64,000 nt of DNA from Escarpia spicata (GCA_963995525.1 OZ023214.1:31927518-31991517); one strand, 5' to 3'. Positions 1 to 13,700 are shown, counted from the first letter of the stretch. A program made the numbers and translations. The notes: generated from the letters alone by a model not told the origin.

Positions 1-1
1 T

Positions 2-448
2 AGTACTATCGCATTTGAAGAAAAAGTTACAATGCCATCAACATCAAAACGGGAACAAAGGTTCTCCGAGTCTTACAACCCGCTGTATGCGTTCTCGAAG
101 GACGATATTGCGAGTATGGACAAAGAGGTAGAGGAGATATTCGACGAGTCAGAAAGCAGTGATTCCGAGAGTGAACTGAGACGAAAGGTTCTCGGTCGAA
201 GTGGACGGGATTCATCATCTAGTGAGGCCGATAGTTTGAGTGGGGAATTTCCAAGAGGATGGAAGCAGAAGAGAAGTAAACACTGCGATGAAGAAAAGGA
301 GGAGGAGAGTGATGATGAGAACATTCATGGGGTGGTTGATGAAAACAGTCGTGACACATCCGAGGACGATGATGACTTTGATGAGTCGGTTGGCTCGGTG
401 GATGAAGAGATGGCCGCAGCCGTGGAGAAGGAGTTCCTATCCATGTAG
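2..448 (+). CDS. CTDP1: CTDP1 (FCP1) RNA polymerase II CTD phosphatase, C-terminal exon (partial)
   Basis: The reading frame is open from the left edge to a TAG at 446-448, so this is the 3' coding end of a gene that starts outside the window. FCP1 dephosphorylates the heptad-repeat tail of RNA polymerase II in the nucleus so that the enzyme can be recycled. The match rests on the block NPLYAFSKDDIASMDKEVEE, which aligns with the PLYTLCKEDLESMDKEVDDI block near the end of vertebrate FCP1. After it come a Ser/Asp/Glu-rich acidic stretch and a terminal acidic helix (VDEEMAAAVEKEFL) resembling FCP1's EMAKALEAEL end, which contacts TFIIF/TFIIB. The catalytic FCP and BRCT domains are not in the window. 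The ATG at 32 is in frame but is probably internal, because the frame stays open upstream and the homologous protein continues there. No splice acceptor is visible before it. Confidence 0.87.
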   Translation, partial: STIAFEEKVTMPSTSKREQRFSESYNPLYAFSKDDIASMDKEVEEIFDESESSDSESELRRKVLGRSGRDSSSSEADSLSGEFPRGWKQKRSKHCDEEKEEESDDENIHGVVDENSRDTSEDDDDFDESVGSVDEEMAAAVEKEFLSM

Positions 449-1246
449 GTCACTAGGGCACCGTTTCTTCAAGATAATGAACTTGTTTCAATAACAAACA
501 AAATGGTGTCCCAGTGGCACATCCTGGTGTTCCTTTTTTTATACAAGATTACTTTTAAGGAGCCAAATTGATTTGGAAATGGTCCCCTAGTCTCATCTGA
601 TGTGTTTATTGACTTCATGCAAATTGAACAGTTGGTGTATTGTGATGTTTGTAGTTCCTACATCCCTGCTACAGAATTGCTTGCAGCTTGATAGTATGTT
701 ACTCAATGTAGGATTTTCCTTTACAGGAAGCATTTATACAAGTTTGTACATAGGGCAGCAAATGTAGATATCAAATGTTGTTATGTCTCTTATGATATCG
801 TACAGTAGCATTCTTATAGGAACGATTGTCAATTCATAAATTTTTTAGATGTCATCAATATTACCTGTTGCCCTGCCAGGAGTGCATGCATGCTGTTGGG
901 TACTTAGGGAAGTGGCTAAGCATGTCCCACATTTCTGAGATCCTAAATACGTTATCATTTGCATCAGTACACGCTGGTATGATTTACAACACAATGAATA
1001 CATTTTTGAACAATTGAAAACCAAAAACCAGTCAATACTGCCATACTGCCTGGTTTTGATATCCTTATTAATGCCACTGTAGCAGTTTTAATATTTTTTT
1101 TTTTTTATAGAGCGCAATTTCCAATAAATTGCTCAGAGCGCTGTACAAGAAGCTAATATAATAAAACATTTTTTCTTCCCGTGATGGGAATGGTGACGAC
1201 CAAATCATCATCTACTGACAAACGATGCCGTTTCTGAACTTGTGCA

Positions 1247-1367
1247 ACCACTCTTTAGTGCTATATATGTAAACTACATGAAACTTGTAGGGAGATTTTA
1301 GGTAAAATGATATACACAAGTTTCATGTAGCTGGTCATTTACATATATATATAGCACTAAGGGTGGT
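1247..1367. repeat. Imperfect inverted repeat (foldback, MITE-like)
   Basis: The left arm begins accactctttagtgctatat and continues through tacatgaaacttgt. The right arm is its near reverse complement, ending agcactaagggtggt. The arms are about 45-50 bases with small indels in the AT-rich part and a loop of about 27 bases. It is probably a non-autonomous DNA-transposon relic. Confidence 0.75.
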
Positions 1368-1702
1368 CACATGAGCCAACAAAACAACATTATTGGGTCG
1401 TTGCCACATTGCGGGAAAAATAAATATCACAACATAAATCACTACAGTGACACCAATATGTATATATAAGAACTGGGCAGGATGGTGATTAATGGCTGGG
1501 GTTTTGTAGCCATTTTGAATTATGACCCAATATTAAGCACAGTGGTGTTATGTTTTCTGGACTCTATGCACTTATGAGACCACCTCTAACGTGAATTATA
1601 TTTCAAACATGACGGAATGAAAGCTTTTCCATCAATATGTTTATTAACATTCATTACGTTTATTAATATACTTATAATAAACTGTTCCTGATTACTATGG
1701 CT

Positions 1703-1708
1703 TTTATT
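1703..1708 (-). terminator. Poly(A) signal AATAAA for MRPS17
   Basis: The + strand reads tttatt, i.e. AATAAA on the minus strand, about 57 bases downstream of the MRPS17 stop codon. Position and sense fit a canonical polyadenylation signal. Confidence 0.6.
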
Positions 1709-1764
1709 GTCACATTATATATTCAGTATATTGAAAAAGTAATTCCTTGTTGTACAGTCCTGTT

Positions 1765-3190
1765 TCAAGAATCCTGTTTTTGTTGTTTCTTGGCCTCTGT
1801 AAATGCTGGCCCACATTTCTCTGCGGCATCAATGTCTACAAAGTCTACGCCCCGACACGGTTGTCCCGTGATGGGGTCAATTGTAGCACCAACTGGAAAG
1901 ATGATCTCCTTGAGCATGTGTTTGACGCGGGCTGATTGGGACTCATCGAGCAGTTTGATGAGAACGATGTCACCTTCCTTGCATTTGTCTTCCGGGTCTG
2001 TCGCCCAGTAGTGGTACCTCTTGTTGAAGTACTGCAATGGAAAATACATGTCGGTGAACATGCGACATTAATAACTGCTTAGTACATAAAGTTAAAACTA
2101 TAATGATATAATTGTATGTGGTGTAGATTAGGAAGAACAGATGTAGCAAAAACATTATGAATGGTCTCAAGTTCTACCTAAGATGTAAATTGTTACTAAA
2201 AAGACACCATGCAGTCGTCAGCCTGGCAGACAAGTGATAAGCAATCAGCAATGTTACTGCTTTCCCAAAGACTACCAACGTTCTGCTCGGGCTGAGAACT
2301 AGCAAAGTGCTGACCCAAATAAAGGTAAGTTTGTTACAACGATATGGAGTACTTAGACTGTTCAAAGTGAGCGTGCGATAGTGTAGTGGTTAGCACATCC
2401 GCCTGACATGCCGGCGCCCCGAGTTCAATACCCGGACCGGGCAGGTATGGTATATTTGGTGTAAAAACCTGGCTCTCAACATTGGGGACTGTGTATCCCT
2501 CGTGAATCGGAGATCACGTTAATGTCGGTCCCGTCTCAATTTGGGACGTAAAAGAACCACTGAGGACGACAAGCACCCTGGCGGTGACCACCCTCAGTGC
2601 CAGCATAGAAAGGTCGGCTTGGCGATAATGTTCTGAAAAAGGCTGGCTAGTTGAATGAGACCTCATAAGATCATAACATTGTAACCACAATATATACAAA
2701 CCTAGTCAGTTAATAGAACATTGCCGAGTGCTGGAAACAACTAGGCAACTAGGCAAAGCATTTTACACTGATCCCCAATTGCAGAGGTTTTCTTTCGAAC
2801 ACCGCTGTCTATAGTAAGCTGAATGGGAAGTGAACTAAAGCAACGTGGAGAGTACGAAATTGCTGAAGAGTTCGAAACGATTCCATCCCAAGTTAAACAT
2901 TTCAACAAGTATTGGCCTACAACTTGTACTTCCCAAACTCAACGCTGACGGCCGTGCTGACACCCAAATGAACGGGTCAGCCGCAGGTTACAAATACTGT
3001 GAACCATTGGCATCGCGGTGTAGACCGTAATGTAGTGAGCGATAATATGGTATCATAACCTCTACTTCACATTCGACTCGCTTACCATGGTTAAAAATTT
3101 GTCCATCTTCATTTTTTGCACACTGACTCGCACCGCTTTCCACAAGGAGTTCTTTCTGACGACTTGTCCGACGTACGTTGACACTGCCAT
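1765..3190 (-). CDS. MRPS17: Mitochondrial small ribosomal subunit protein uS17m (MRPS17), two exons
   Basis: Exon 1 is 3086-3190 (ATG at 3190-3188, 35 codons ending FLTM, donor GTAAG). Exon 2 is 1765-2031, preceded by acceptor TTGCAG, with the stop at 1765-1767. They join in phase 0 to give a 123-residue protein. The N-terminal half has the uS17 pattern VGQVVRKNSLWKAVRV. The junction then reads FLTM|YFNKRYHYWATDP, matching YLLKYFNKRKTYFAHD of the human protein, followed by EGDIVLI, RVKHMLKEIIFPVG and IDPITGQPCRG, all conserved. The protein binds 12S rRNA in the mitochondrial small subunit. Length is normal (human 130). The single ~1.05 kb intron holds a tRNA-derived SINE. The gene is tail-to-tail with CTDP1 and lies downstream of the transglutaminase on the same strand. 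Confidence 0.95.
2373..2660 (+). repeat. tRNA-derived SINE or tRNA pseudogene with unrelated body
   Basis: The head (2373-2443) looks like a decayed tRNA. It has an A-box-like tagtgtagtggttagc, an arm cgcctgacatgccgg, and a B-box-like gagttcaatacccgg, most like tRNA-Asp/Glu. A non-tRNA body follows (ctggctctcaacattgggga, then ...gggacgtaaaagaacc...). Mismatches in the stems argue against a working tRNA. It lies in the MRPS17 intron on the opposite strand. Confidence 0.65.
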
Positions 3191-4771
3191 TATTATTTGT
3201 CAGGCGAGTGAACTAAACGTGACCGCACGCCTCGCATAAATTTTTAATCTTCTCGCCGAAAGAGTTCCACAACAAACGCTATAGTCATAGACAGTGTTTG
3301 CGTACTGCTATTGGTCGGTCTGAATTATGGTATAGTTGAATAGTGTTCATAACTTAAACGTTTCCGGTAGTATGTCCCTATGCGCAACTTAATTACGTGT
3401 CTTCCATCCGTACAGTAAAATAATTATATATAACAAGCTGCCTGTTTGCTGTGAATTACTTGCTATGGAAGTATGGGTAGTGACTGCAACTGCAAGACAA
3501 TCGACATCCTGTGACTGTGCACATTTGCATAATGTCATAAAACAAATCAAATATATTATGTCGATGCAGGAGTAAGTGTAGTAACTTTGCAAGTCTATTG
3601 ATATACATTTTATTTATTTAAATAAAAAACAATGATTTGATTAAATAACCAATATAATATAGAGCATGCACATACTATATATGCTATATAGGGCATAACT
3701 GATAACAACTGTTAACAATCAAGCACACTGCTACACTTTATTACTCCTGTTTACACCACGTGCACCATAACTGATGAGTCAAAGGACATTTCAAAATACT
3801 AGCTTGTATATTATTTATTTGTTCACCATCAGTCAACCACTCCAAGCCTAACACAAACACTATATTTTACCTCACATCTATGTAAATAACAACATGCTAC
3901 GGAGTCACCCTGCCGACTTCTTGTTAAATTTTCTAAGCCAATTTTGTTACTGCACGTATTTTGAAAAATTAAATCTCGAATGCACTGCATGGTTTAGTCA
4001 GTCTTCATATGTTGGTATATCAATGTTCACAAACAAAAGGTGAGCTCAATCTCGTCACACGGGTGTCTCATGGCAGGTTTTTGAAAAAACGTTTAACAAG
4101 TATTCACTTGGTGACACCACCTACTGAATGTCTTGCCTTACATCAAGTGTGTCCTCGAAAAACATTAACAATTGCAAGTAAAGCTATTATTTTTTGGCAT
4201 TATTAATTCTATTTACATCCATAACCTTTAATATCATGCAATCGCATGCACATCAACATCATCAAGCCAAACAAATGTAAAACTAAAATAAATCTGGGCA
4301 AAGAACAGGAACTTTCTGCTGGTGAGATCAGGAGGATTTTTTAAAAGTTACTCAACAGAATTCCATGTTTTAAGCTATCAATGCTCAGATTCAGCCAAAT
4401 AAAATTCAACAATACAGAGCAATATTATAAAGTATAGAACATATATATATACATACAGTGTATATATATATATAGAACCAATATAACCACAATATAGAAT
4501 ATTTCAAGACCATTTGGAAATTTGCATTACAATGTTGTCCTGAAATCCACATCTGACTTATTTCAGAATCTAGCTCTTAGAAATGCCTTTCATATTGCTT
4601 GGGTGAGCTGTTTTATGAACAAATCCGATTTTACGTTACAATAAAAAACAACTCACAAGTTTTGTTAATTTTTGGTGATGTCTGTCAATAATAGCTGGGA
4701 TGTGACAGTCACATGCTGAACATTACAAAACGTGTATGTTATATACAGAGCCGAAGCACTGCTTTTATGGT
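3191..4771. other. Region between the MRPS17 start and the transglutaminase stop
   Basis: No credible coding exon was seen. It should contain the MRPS17 promoter (just right of 3190) and the transglutaminase 3' UTR (left of 4772). It is AT-rich, with short AT microsatellites around 4440-4475. No clear AATAAA was found for the transglutaminase. Confidence 0.5.
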
Positions 4772-7700
4772 TCAACCTGTTGCTAAAGCTTTTGGCTGTG
4801 ACTGTGGCTCCGGATCTTCTGCAGTGCCAAACCCAATAAATTCTGCTGGGGGATCATTGACCGTAACTTCAGCTGTGCCAATGATGCCAGGAACCATGTC
4901 TGTGGAGAGGTTCACAAGTATCTCTCTTTTTCCCGCTCGTCTTGGCCTCAGTCTCATGCGCTCTATCAGCGTCTCTTGCGACTGTAGTAGTGTTCTGAAA
5001 TGTAAACAAGTCTTCTGTTTACTGTGCATCCTACAACCTGATGTGCGGGCGTGGAATATGTTAAATTTCATGCATGAAGAGGTGGTCAATCTATGCACAT
5101 GTTGCAATTTTTCGTACTTGTTTTATAATTAAAGGTTGATATTCTTTACTTCTGTGTAATTGTCATGTGGCATGCATTAGTTATAGTGAATAAAATATAC
5201 GTGTGTGTGTGTATGTGTATGTATGCAAGCGTGCGTGCATGCGGGTGTATGCGTATTAACAACACCAATCAGGTAACTTCAAAACGTGAAGAATTATTTA
5301 AATCCGTTAATATTATTCATATGATTTTTAATGTCATGCTTCGATCAATGAAGTGGGAATTAGTAGATATAAATACGCTATTATTATTAGTATTACACCG
5401 AAGATGATAACCTAATAAAAAAAACTATAATCAGTAATTAAATGTTATATGACTGTCCCTATCTTCAAGTCAAAAGCGTTTATTCTAACAAATCAAACAA
5501 ATTAGATGTACAAATGAAATATACAAAGCATATTGGTGAACAGTTTGAAAGGCGAAAGATAGAAGTGAAAATACTTATAAACCTTAACCTTCATACCTAT
5601 ATGGATATTATACATACATTCAAAATTCAAACCAACATACCTTGATTCCACGACGTATGGTCCTACTATTCCTGGAGATTCTATGTGGAAGACACAATTC
5701 TTGAGCCTGTGTGGCAGACTGTTGGTGAAGCTGATGACAAGTTCAAACTCCTGGTCCACTAGTACCTGCTTCGGCTTTACCTTTCAAACACAACACCTCA
5801 CACGCATACACAGTAGAACCCTTGATCATATCACTGTTATGGTCACATGTTGCCCCTATGAAAATGTTGATAAAAGAGCCATTATTTTAATAACAGTTAT
5901 TTGTTCTATTCTTGCTAAATTAATTGTTTTATTAGCACTGATGAATATCATTGGATAAAATTAACTAACACTAAAACTACTTTTAAGTTTTATTAAATTT
6001 TTCCTTGTCTTGTTTTAGAATCGTTTAGCAAAAGAATTGATGAGCAGAGTACATTTCAAATAGTGACAGGCTTCAACAAGGTGACAATGGCAATAATAGA
6101 ATTGAAAAAGTACATTCTATTCATCAAGCCACATGCAGGCCACAGTTGATTTTCCATTAAAGCACCTGTGATCACTTTTAAATTTGTACATAATGTGAAA
6201 ACAAATTTCTCACAAACATCAGGTTAACTATAATTTTCAGCAAGTCGTATCCACCTGTCGTTGTCAGACGACATGTCAACTAAAACATACGCTCTACATA
6301 ATCACTCCATTGTCATGTTTTACTTAATTTCGCTAACAACAATAAATTTTCTCTTCACAATTAGTCTTATTTCTATAATTATATTATTTTATTCCATATT
6401 TGTTTCTCTGAAAAAATCTGTAATCCAATGAAGAGTAAATTGTATTAAAGCATTTGATCAGTATTCCTAATATTGCAACTTTCATTTGGATTCTTTGCAT
6501 ATGCTGTAACATCAGCCAAAACGACTATTCATCAACCAACACTGTAATGAGTTTACCTGCACTTGTAGACACGGCTTCAACAATCGGATGGTGTCCATGT
6601 GTGCAAACGTCTGACCACACTTGGGGATGTTACACTTGAGGAAGACAGTGACTATGGCTTCACGCATCAACAGGTCCTTGTAATTGTCATATGGCACATT
6701 CACTATGAGTTTGGATTCTGTAGAAACATATAGGCATCAGCAGTAGAGAGTATCCCCAAAGGCAGGCATTTAAGCTTTCTCTTGGTATATTAACCATGTA
6801 TAAATAGATTCATTTTGCTAGAACAATGGCTTGAACAATAACATAGATGCAGGGGTCAAGCAGTTATAGTGCTGGACTGTCGTTCAGAGGGACTGTGTTT
6901 CGAATCTTGGTGTTGCCGGGCGGTACTGGTTTGGCCACTGTGTTGAAACTTGGGCAATTTCATTCACCCTACGTTGCCTGTGTCTTTCTGATGAGACACT
7001 ATAAGCCATTGGTCCCTTCTATCTGGTGTCTATGCCAGGGGAAGTAAAAGATCCCTTGCAGGGAAATGGAAAAAACATGTCGTGGACTCACTGAGCAAAG
7101 GACTAATTCTTAAAAAGCTCTACGATAGAATCATCAACAAATGATAGTGGTTGTACAACGGAAGTGGTCTATTTTTCCAGGTTGTGCCAGGAACACGAGT
7201 AGCAAATCTGAAAGGGTTAACAAACTTGTGATTTACGATACATCACCCACCTCCTCTGGGCATCAGCTTTTTCTCGTAGTTTTCCGTCAAGATACGTTCG
7301 CTCGGTACCCCTGTGTAGTAAGTCATTACCAGGGTGAGACATACTTTAGCTGTTTTACTGTCACTTGATACATTCTGTACGTCGACACTGAGCTTCAGAT
7401 CGCTGCCCACCATCACCGTGTGTGGCACTCTCAGATTGAAGAACACGTCCTGTCTGGGGTTCACTTCGATATCCTTCCGTCTTGAGCTTCTAGTGAATGC
7501 CGTCTTCACAGCATGCTTCACTTCCTCAGTACCTGTCCGATCCACCCATATTGTAATACGTTGTTAATAATATTTATTTGATATAGTGCACGTCCAATGT
7601 AATTCACAGCGCTTTACAGAGGTACATAATAATAATTAAGGTGGTAAAGGTGCTAATGACATGTTTGTTTTGATTTAAATAAAATTAACAAAAGTTTTGA

Positions 7701-10700
7701 AGATAAACTAACACTTTTTCTCAGACTTTGCCTAACACATTAAACAATAATCAAGACAAAAAAGAGTCAATTTCTTATGTTGTTTAGTGATATTTAAATG
7801 TGTTTAAAGACATTAAAAAATATGTAAAAATTTACTCCAAAATGGCAGTTTATTTCATTTTGAGAAATTCCCTGAAAGAAATTTAGGTATGAAATTAGAT
7901 TTCATATTGATCTTTATGTGAGGTGGCAGCACTACTGATATGAGCCACCGTTTGTGGGTGAGGTGGACTTTAACCAGGTCAGGGTCCGATATGTAGATTA
8001 TCCATACAGCCGCAGCTGTTGCATGACAACTGCATAGTAATTAAAGGTAAACTCCCAGCCAATCAGCGTAGCGCAGAAAGACCGCATAATTTGTGCACGG
8101 GGCAATTGCAGCACACAACGATCTAGGTTCTCAAGTGAGCGGACGTATCCAAACAAGTTTTCCGTTTCCCGTATTCGAGTTCCCAATAACGACATTGATT
8201 TCCGCCTCCCTCCCCACCTACCATATTTAGGTTGTTCCGAATAAAACTTGTATCGTTATAGGGGCGGAATATATATAGCTACAATACTGATATATTTATA
8301 TAATCATTGTACTACGTTTATGGATCGGCGGAATGGCCCCACCTCTCTGGATATTATATAAAACCTTATTAGCTACAATACATATATATTTATATAATCA
8401 TTGTACCATGTGATTTGTGGATCATTGTTTAATTTCCGTATGTTATTGTTCATACCCATAATGTGGGCCTCTTGTCGTGTGATGTTTAGGTAAACGACGC
8501 AATGTATGAGGACCTCCATTGGCCCACATTTGTTGTAAATATCGCATGTTTTCACGTTTCAAATGTCAGAAATAAATCCTGGCCATTTTCATTCTACCTG
8601 GTGTTGTGTTGGTGCCTTGTGTAAAAATGTTTATGTTTGTAAGTACAAATATGTTATTAACATTCGTATGTGTTTTTATGTGAATAAATGCATATTAAGT
8701 TTGCTACAGCTTCATAAAAATGTTGCTACAATGTTGAAAGACAGCCAAAATCTGTACTGCATTTTTGGCATGACCCCTTCACCAAATGTAAAACTATCCT
8801 GTGCAATTTTGCATAAACACAAGTCAAGTTCATATGCCAAGTTATAGCCTTGTAAGTATTGTAGTTTTTTTTATATATAAAAAGTTACATTCAGTAATAC
8901 TTCCTGGTTGTTACTGATAATATAAATGTCACCAGATGCACATTTTTTGCTTAGAAATGTGACTTTTTCACTGGCAGGTGGCTTATTTCAACATGATTTG
9001 ACAGACAATTCTATTATTGAGATTTCCCCCCAAAGGTTTTCCCACCAAGTTTGCCCTACAATCAGTATTTGTAATGACAAATGTCTAATGATATTGTGTT
9101 ACGACTGGTGGCAGAGGTCGGGCATTGTCGCAGAATAAACAAAACTACCACCAGTATTTGGTGATTTAACAGTGTGATGCATTTATGTAATTATAATACA
9201 ACAGCATAGTGGCATGAGAATAACTAGACTATGATATGTGTTGACAGTGAACAAATTTATCTTTGCGTAATGTTTGAACTGGCCTGCCACATGCATACAT
9301 GATCATCACTATGGAAACATTGTCAGTTTTCAAGAATCTGAAAAGGGACTTAATTTCCACCAATACACTAAAAATACTTGTTTTTAAGGACGGATTGGTG
9401 ACATATGGTGTTAGTGCCATGTTTTTTTTATAGAACACATGTTCATACTAACACCTACTAATGTTCTATGAAGAAAAAAGTAAAGAAATCAACTGACACG
9501 ATAACAGCCCTCATAGTTATCTTAAGAAAATTAATATAACATGGACTAAGAAAATAGCATTTCATTCATGACTAGATAATTCTTATCTCAAGATGGTTTT
9601 GATTGCAGAATCCTCTCGGACCCTCGTTGATCAGATCTTCAGATTCAGTTACTAACACATAACTTCCAATTCCATTATTTATTGTTAGTGGTACTTCAAA
9701 GTCATACAGAATCGCCTGGGTAGACCAGAATTTGTCTAGACGATTTTTTAATGAGTTTAATGTTCTAGCTTGTGCTACTGTTTCTGGGAGACAATTCAAT
9801 GGTGCTGCCATTCTAAGTGGGAATGCATTTTTTCTTAGGTTTAATTTAACTTTCTTTTGTTGCCATGTTTTGCTCTTTAACTTGTGTCTGAACCACTTCC
9901 CCGACTTCATTTGAGCTGATAGTGAACTTTGCGTGAGCTGACAATGGTTTTTTGTCTAATTTTACTTCCGAGATCAGTTCATTCACTCTTTTTTCATCTA
10001 CTTTAGTTGATTTCATTTTCTAATGCACCGATTCAGTCTTCTACCTTCTTCAGAAATTGTTCGCATCTTTCGTCACAGCTTTTATCATTCTTCAGATTTT
10101 TCATAAGTTTTAAGTCACAGGGTGGACAAAACCAATGAAACTGGTGCTTGTTGGAGTCTGCTGCGCTTTGTGTGAGGTTGAAGTTGTTTGGGTGATTTCT
10201 GAGCCCCACATTTATTCTGCTTAGATAGTTAATCATTGGCAATCCCCATTGACAGACATGTATGACTCCTCTACGCTTGTAAGGGGATTTGCCTTTATTA
10301 TCTAGGCCAACGGCAATGCCCATTGTCATGTCTATACATTACTTTACTATATGTAATTAAATGGCTTTGCCATTATCCAACCACACCTTGTGTGTGTGTC
10401 TCTATCTCTCGCTACATAAACCAAGCAATGCACAGCAGGCTCCAGTACAGTACACGTCACATCCTACAACTACACTCAAGTTGAGGGTTGGGAGTGGTGA
10501 GTAAATATATTATGGTGTGGAAGGGATCAAGGAAGTGCTGGGAGAAAGTTTTTTTTTAACGTAACTACAGAGTGAAACCCAGGGCGACTCTAGGTTTATA
10601 TGAGTTGCCTTGATAAGAGAGCCAAGTTAGTATACAGTGAAGAATTTATGCAGGATTTGAAGAATGTCAAGTTTATGTCTAACTAATTTATAATGCCTAT

Positions 10701-13700
10701 ATATCTTAATTTGTTATTATGTCTAATTAATTTGGAATGTTTGTCAGATGTCTAAATAATTTGTATATCTAAGTTTTGTATGCTGGGCATTGCATGGGGT
10801 CCTTCTTTCCTTTGTATATGTTCTAAATATGGCAGGACAATTTGAAATCAGAGTTTAAGTTATATTGACAATTCTAGAGGGTATAAGTTTTAGATTTTCT
10901 GGTATTATAGACAGTATCTTGTTTAATTTACATTGTGAGTTTAAGTATTAGTTAAAGAGCTTTGGATTGTTAGTACTGGATAACGATTTAGAGCAGCTGT
11001 TGCTACATACGCTTGTTGAACCGGAAATTCTGTCCAGGACTTATCTATGAAGTTTTCTCCTGTGCAGGATACACTTTCCACAAATTCCAATAAGATTGTT
11101 AGCCCATGCTTGTTTGTAAATAGGTTTCATTTTGATCATTCTCGATCAGGTGGCACTTTATAAATATCAGAAAGGAATTTTGGCCATGTTGATTTGGTGC
11201 AGCAATAAGTCGTGTACTTACAAGAGTGGAACCATAAGATGGCATGTGTGTGTGACAAGTCTAACTCACCTTCCTTATACTTATACAGGTCAGTGATATC
11301 CACACTTCTGCAATTGCCAATTGCCTTTGTCTTCACACATTTACCAATGGCTGCCGTTTCAAAGCAAATCGGCTTCATTGAGCCGTCACCTCGGACCTGG
11401 CAAGCACGCAGCAGTTTGAAATATATACACATTGCAGGGTCTAGTGCACAGTTCAACAACAAAAGATATGTATGTGAAAGATGTGCGACAATGTCCCTTT
11501 TTACCTAGCTGAATTTGCCAATTTCATTCTTGCAATATCTGTATACTTGTTTTACAAATAAAGGTAAACAGTTTTGAAGCTGGGATTCGGTCAAACCGAA
11601 TCGATCTAACAAACCTTCCAAACACCGTATGATCTGCTGTGAAAACAAGCCATCAAATTAAGTGAGCGCAGCATAAAGATGATACTGCATGTGCACGATA
11701 AAACTTAAGTAATGTTATTAGTTTCACAAGTTCTACTACAAGTGCACATTATGCTGTTCAATTCCATTACATAGAGTTCATAAGCTAAACTGAATATTGT
11801 ACATCACACATTTAGGAAAAGATCTGCCATACTGACATGTTGTGTCACCATCAATGCCTTACCAGCCAGTGAATCTTGTCTCCATTCACCTCAGCAAACA
11901 CAAAGCCCGAGTCGTACGGTATGTATGTCTGGCCTTCCTTGACAGCAGCAAGTGGTGCAGGTCCACACCGCATCATGCCTGGCACATGGAACACAACACA
12001 ACTGTCAGTTACACCTCATCATGCCTGGCCCATGATACACAACACAACTGTCATAGTTACACCGCATCATGCCTGGCATATGAAACACAATGCAACTGTT
12101 ATAGTTACACCGCATCATGCATGGCGCATGAAACACAACACAACTGTTATAGTTACACCGCATCATGCCTGGCCCATGAAACACAACACAACTGTCATAG
12201 TTACACTGCATCATGCCTGGCCCATGGAACACAACACAACTGTCATAGTTACACCGCATCATGCCTGGCGCATGAAACCAACACAACTGTCATAGTTACA
12301 CCGCATCATGCTTGGCGCATGAAACCAACACAACTGTCATAGTTACACCGCATCATGCCTGGCTCATGAAACACAACACAACTGTCATAGTTACACCGCA
12401 TCATGCCTGGCGCATGAAACCAACACAACTGTCATAGTTACACCGCATCATGCCTGGCGCATGAAACCAACACAACTGTCATAGTTACACCGCATCATGC
12501 CTGGCGCATGAAACACAACACAACTGTCATAGTTACACCGCATCATGCCTGGCGCATGAAACACAACACAACTGTCATAGTTACACCGCATCATGCCTGG
12601 CACATGAAACCAACACAACTGTCATAGTTACACCGCATCATGCCTGGCGCATGAAACACAACACAACTGTCATAGTTACACCGCATCATGCCTGGCACAT
12701 GAAACCAACACAACTGTCATAGTTACACCGCATCATGCCTGGCGCATGAAACCAACACAACTGTCATAGTTACACCGCATCATGCCTGGCTCATGAAACA
12801 CAACACAACTGTCATAGTTACACCGCATCATGCCTGGCGCATGAAACATAACACAACTGTCATAGTTACACCGCATCATGCCTGGCGCATGAAACCAACA
12901 CAACTGTCACAGTTACACCGCATCATGCCTGGCTCATGAAACACAACACAACTGTCATAGTTACACCGCATCATGCCTGGCACATGAAACCAACACAACT
13001 GTCATAGTTACACCGCATCATGCCTGGCGCATGAAACACAACACAACTGTCATAGTTACACCGCATCATGCCTGGCGCATGAAACCAACACAACTGTCAT
13101 AGTTACACTGCATCATGCCTGGCCCATGATACACAACACAACTGTCATAGTTACAGATCCACACTGCATCATGCCTGGCGCATGAAACATAACCATTGAC
13201 AACCTTCTTGTCGAAGTAAAACTATTAAAAACTGCAGTTGTCAACCAGACTGAACAGTGTGAAAACTTAAGTGATGTGAGTGCTGGTGTCATGGAAAGAT
13301 TGCACAGCATTGAAGTGAGTATTACCAAAGGCAATGAAGAAACAGTGACATTGCCACCTGTTCAGACAACCGTGACTGTACCGAGTAGAGCACGGTCAGT
13401 ACTTGTCCCAGTCACCAAGGCCAAGCCCACAGAAAGGAGTCGGTCACCAGATGATACTGCCACATATACGTCAAGGCTGTTGCCCCACCTATAGACGTCA
13501 AATTTCGGCTGCTGTCGTTGCTGGATACAGACAGGCACCCAAAGCAACTACTGTCAGAGCCGATTCAATGGTTGATTCAACTGCTGAATTTGAACAGTAT
13601 GCGATGGCATATGAAAGAGCCAGTAACAGTGTGCAGACAGATGATGACACCTCATGGTCGATGATGGTAAAGAAGGGCGGAAAGAAGAAAACTGTAGCTG

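Larger units (their letters stand above)
449..1764. other. Tail-to-tail intergenic region between CTDP1 and MRPS17
   Basis: No coding potential was found. The first few hundred bases are presumably the CTDP1 3' UTR, with no clear AATAAA near the stop. From about 1090 the sequence looks repetitive: a segment with the motif agagcgctgtacaagaagc (1134-1152), then a foldback (1247-1367). The MRPS17 poly(A) signal lies at the right end. Confidence 0.6.

Noticed and set aside
2373..2443. Functional tRNA gene
   Set aside because: Stem mismatches, a non-consensus acceptor stem and an attached repeat body indicate a tRNA-derived SINE or pseudogene.
4713..5132. 139-codon + strand frame
   Set aside because: It is antisense to the last transglutaminase exon, which has clear homology and phase.
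11842..12342. His/Cys-rich repetitive frame of 166 codons
   Set aside because: It is antisense to the transglutaminase exon and its acceptor-site satellite.
11979..13186. CRISPR array, suggested by regularly spaced near-identical repeats
   Set aside because: The repeats are contiguous with no unique spacers, in an intron of an animal gene. It is a minisatellite.
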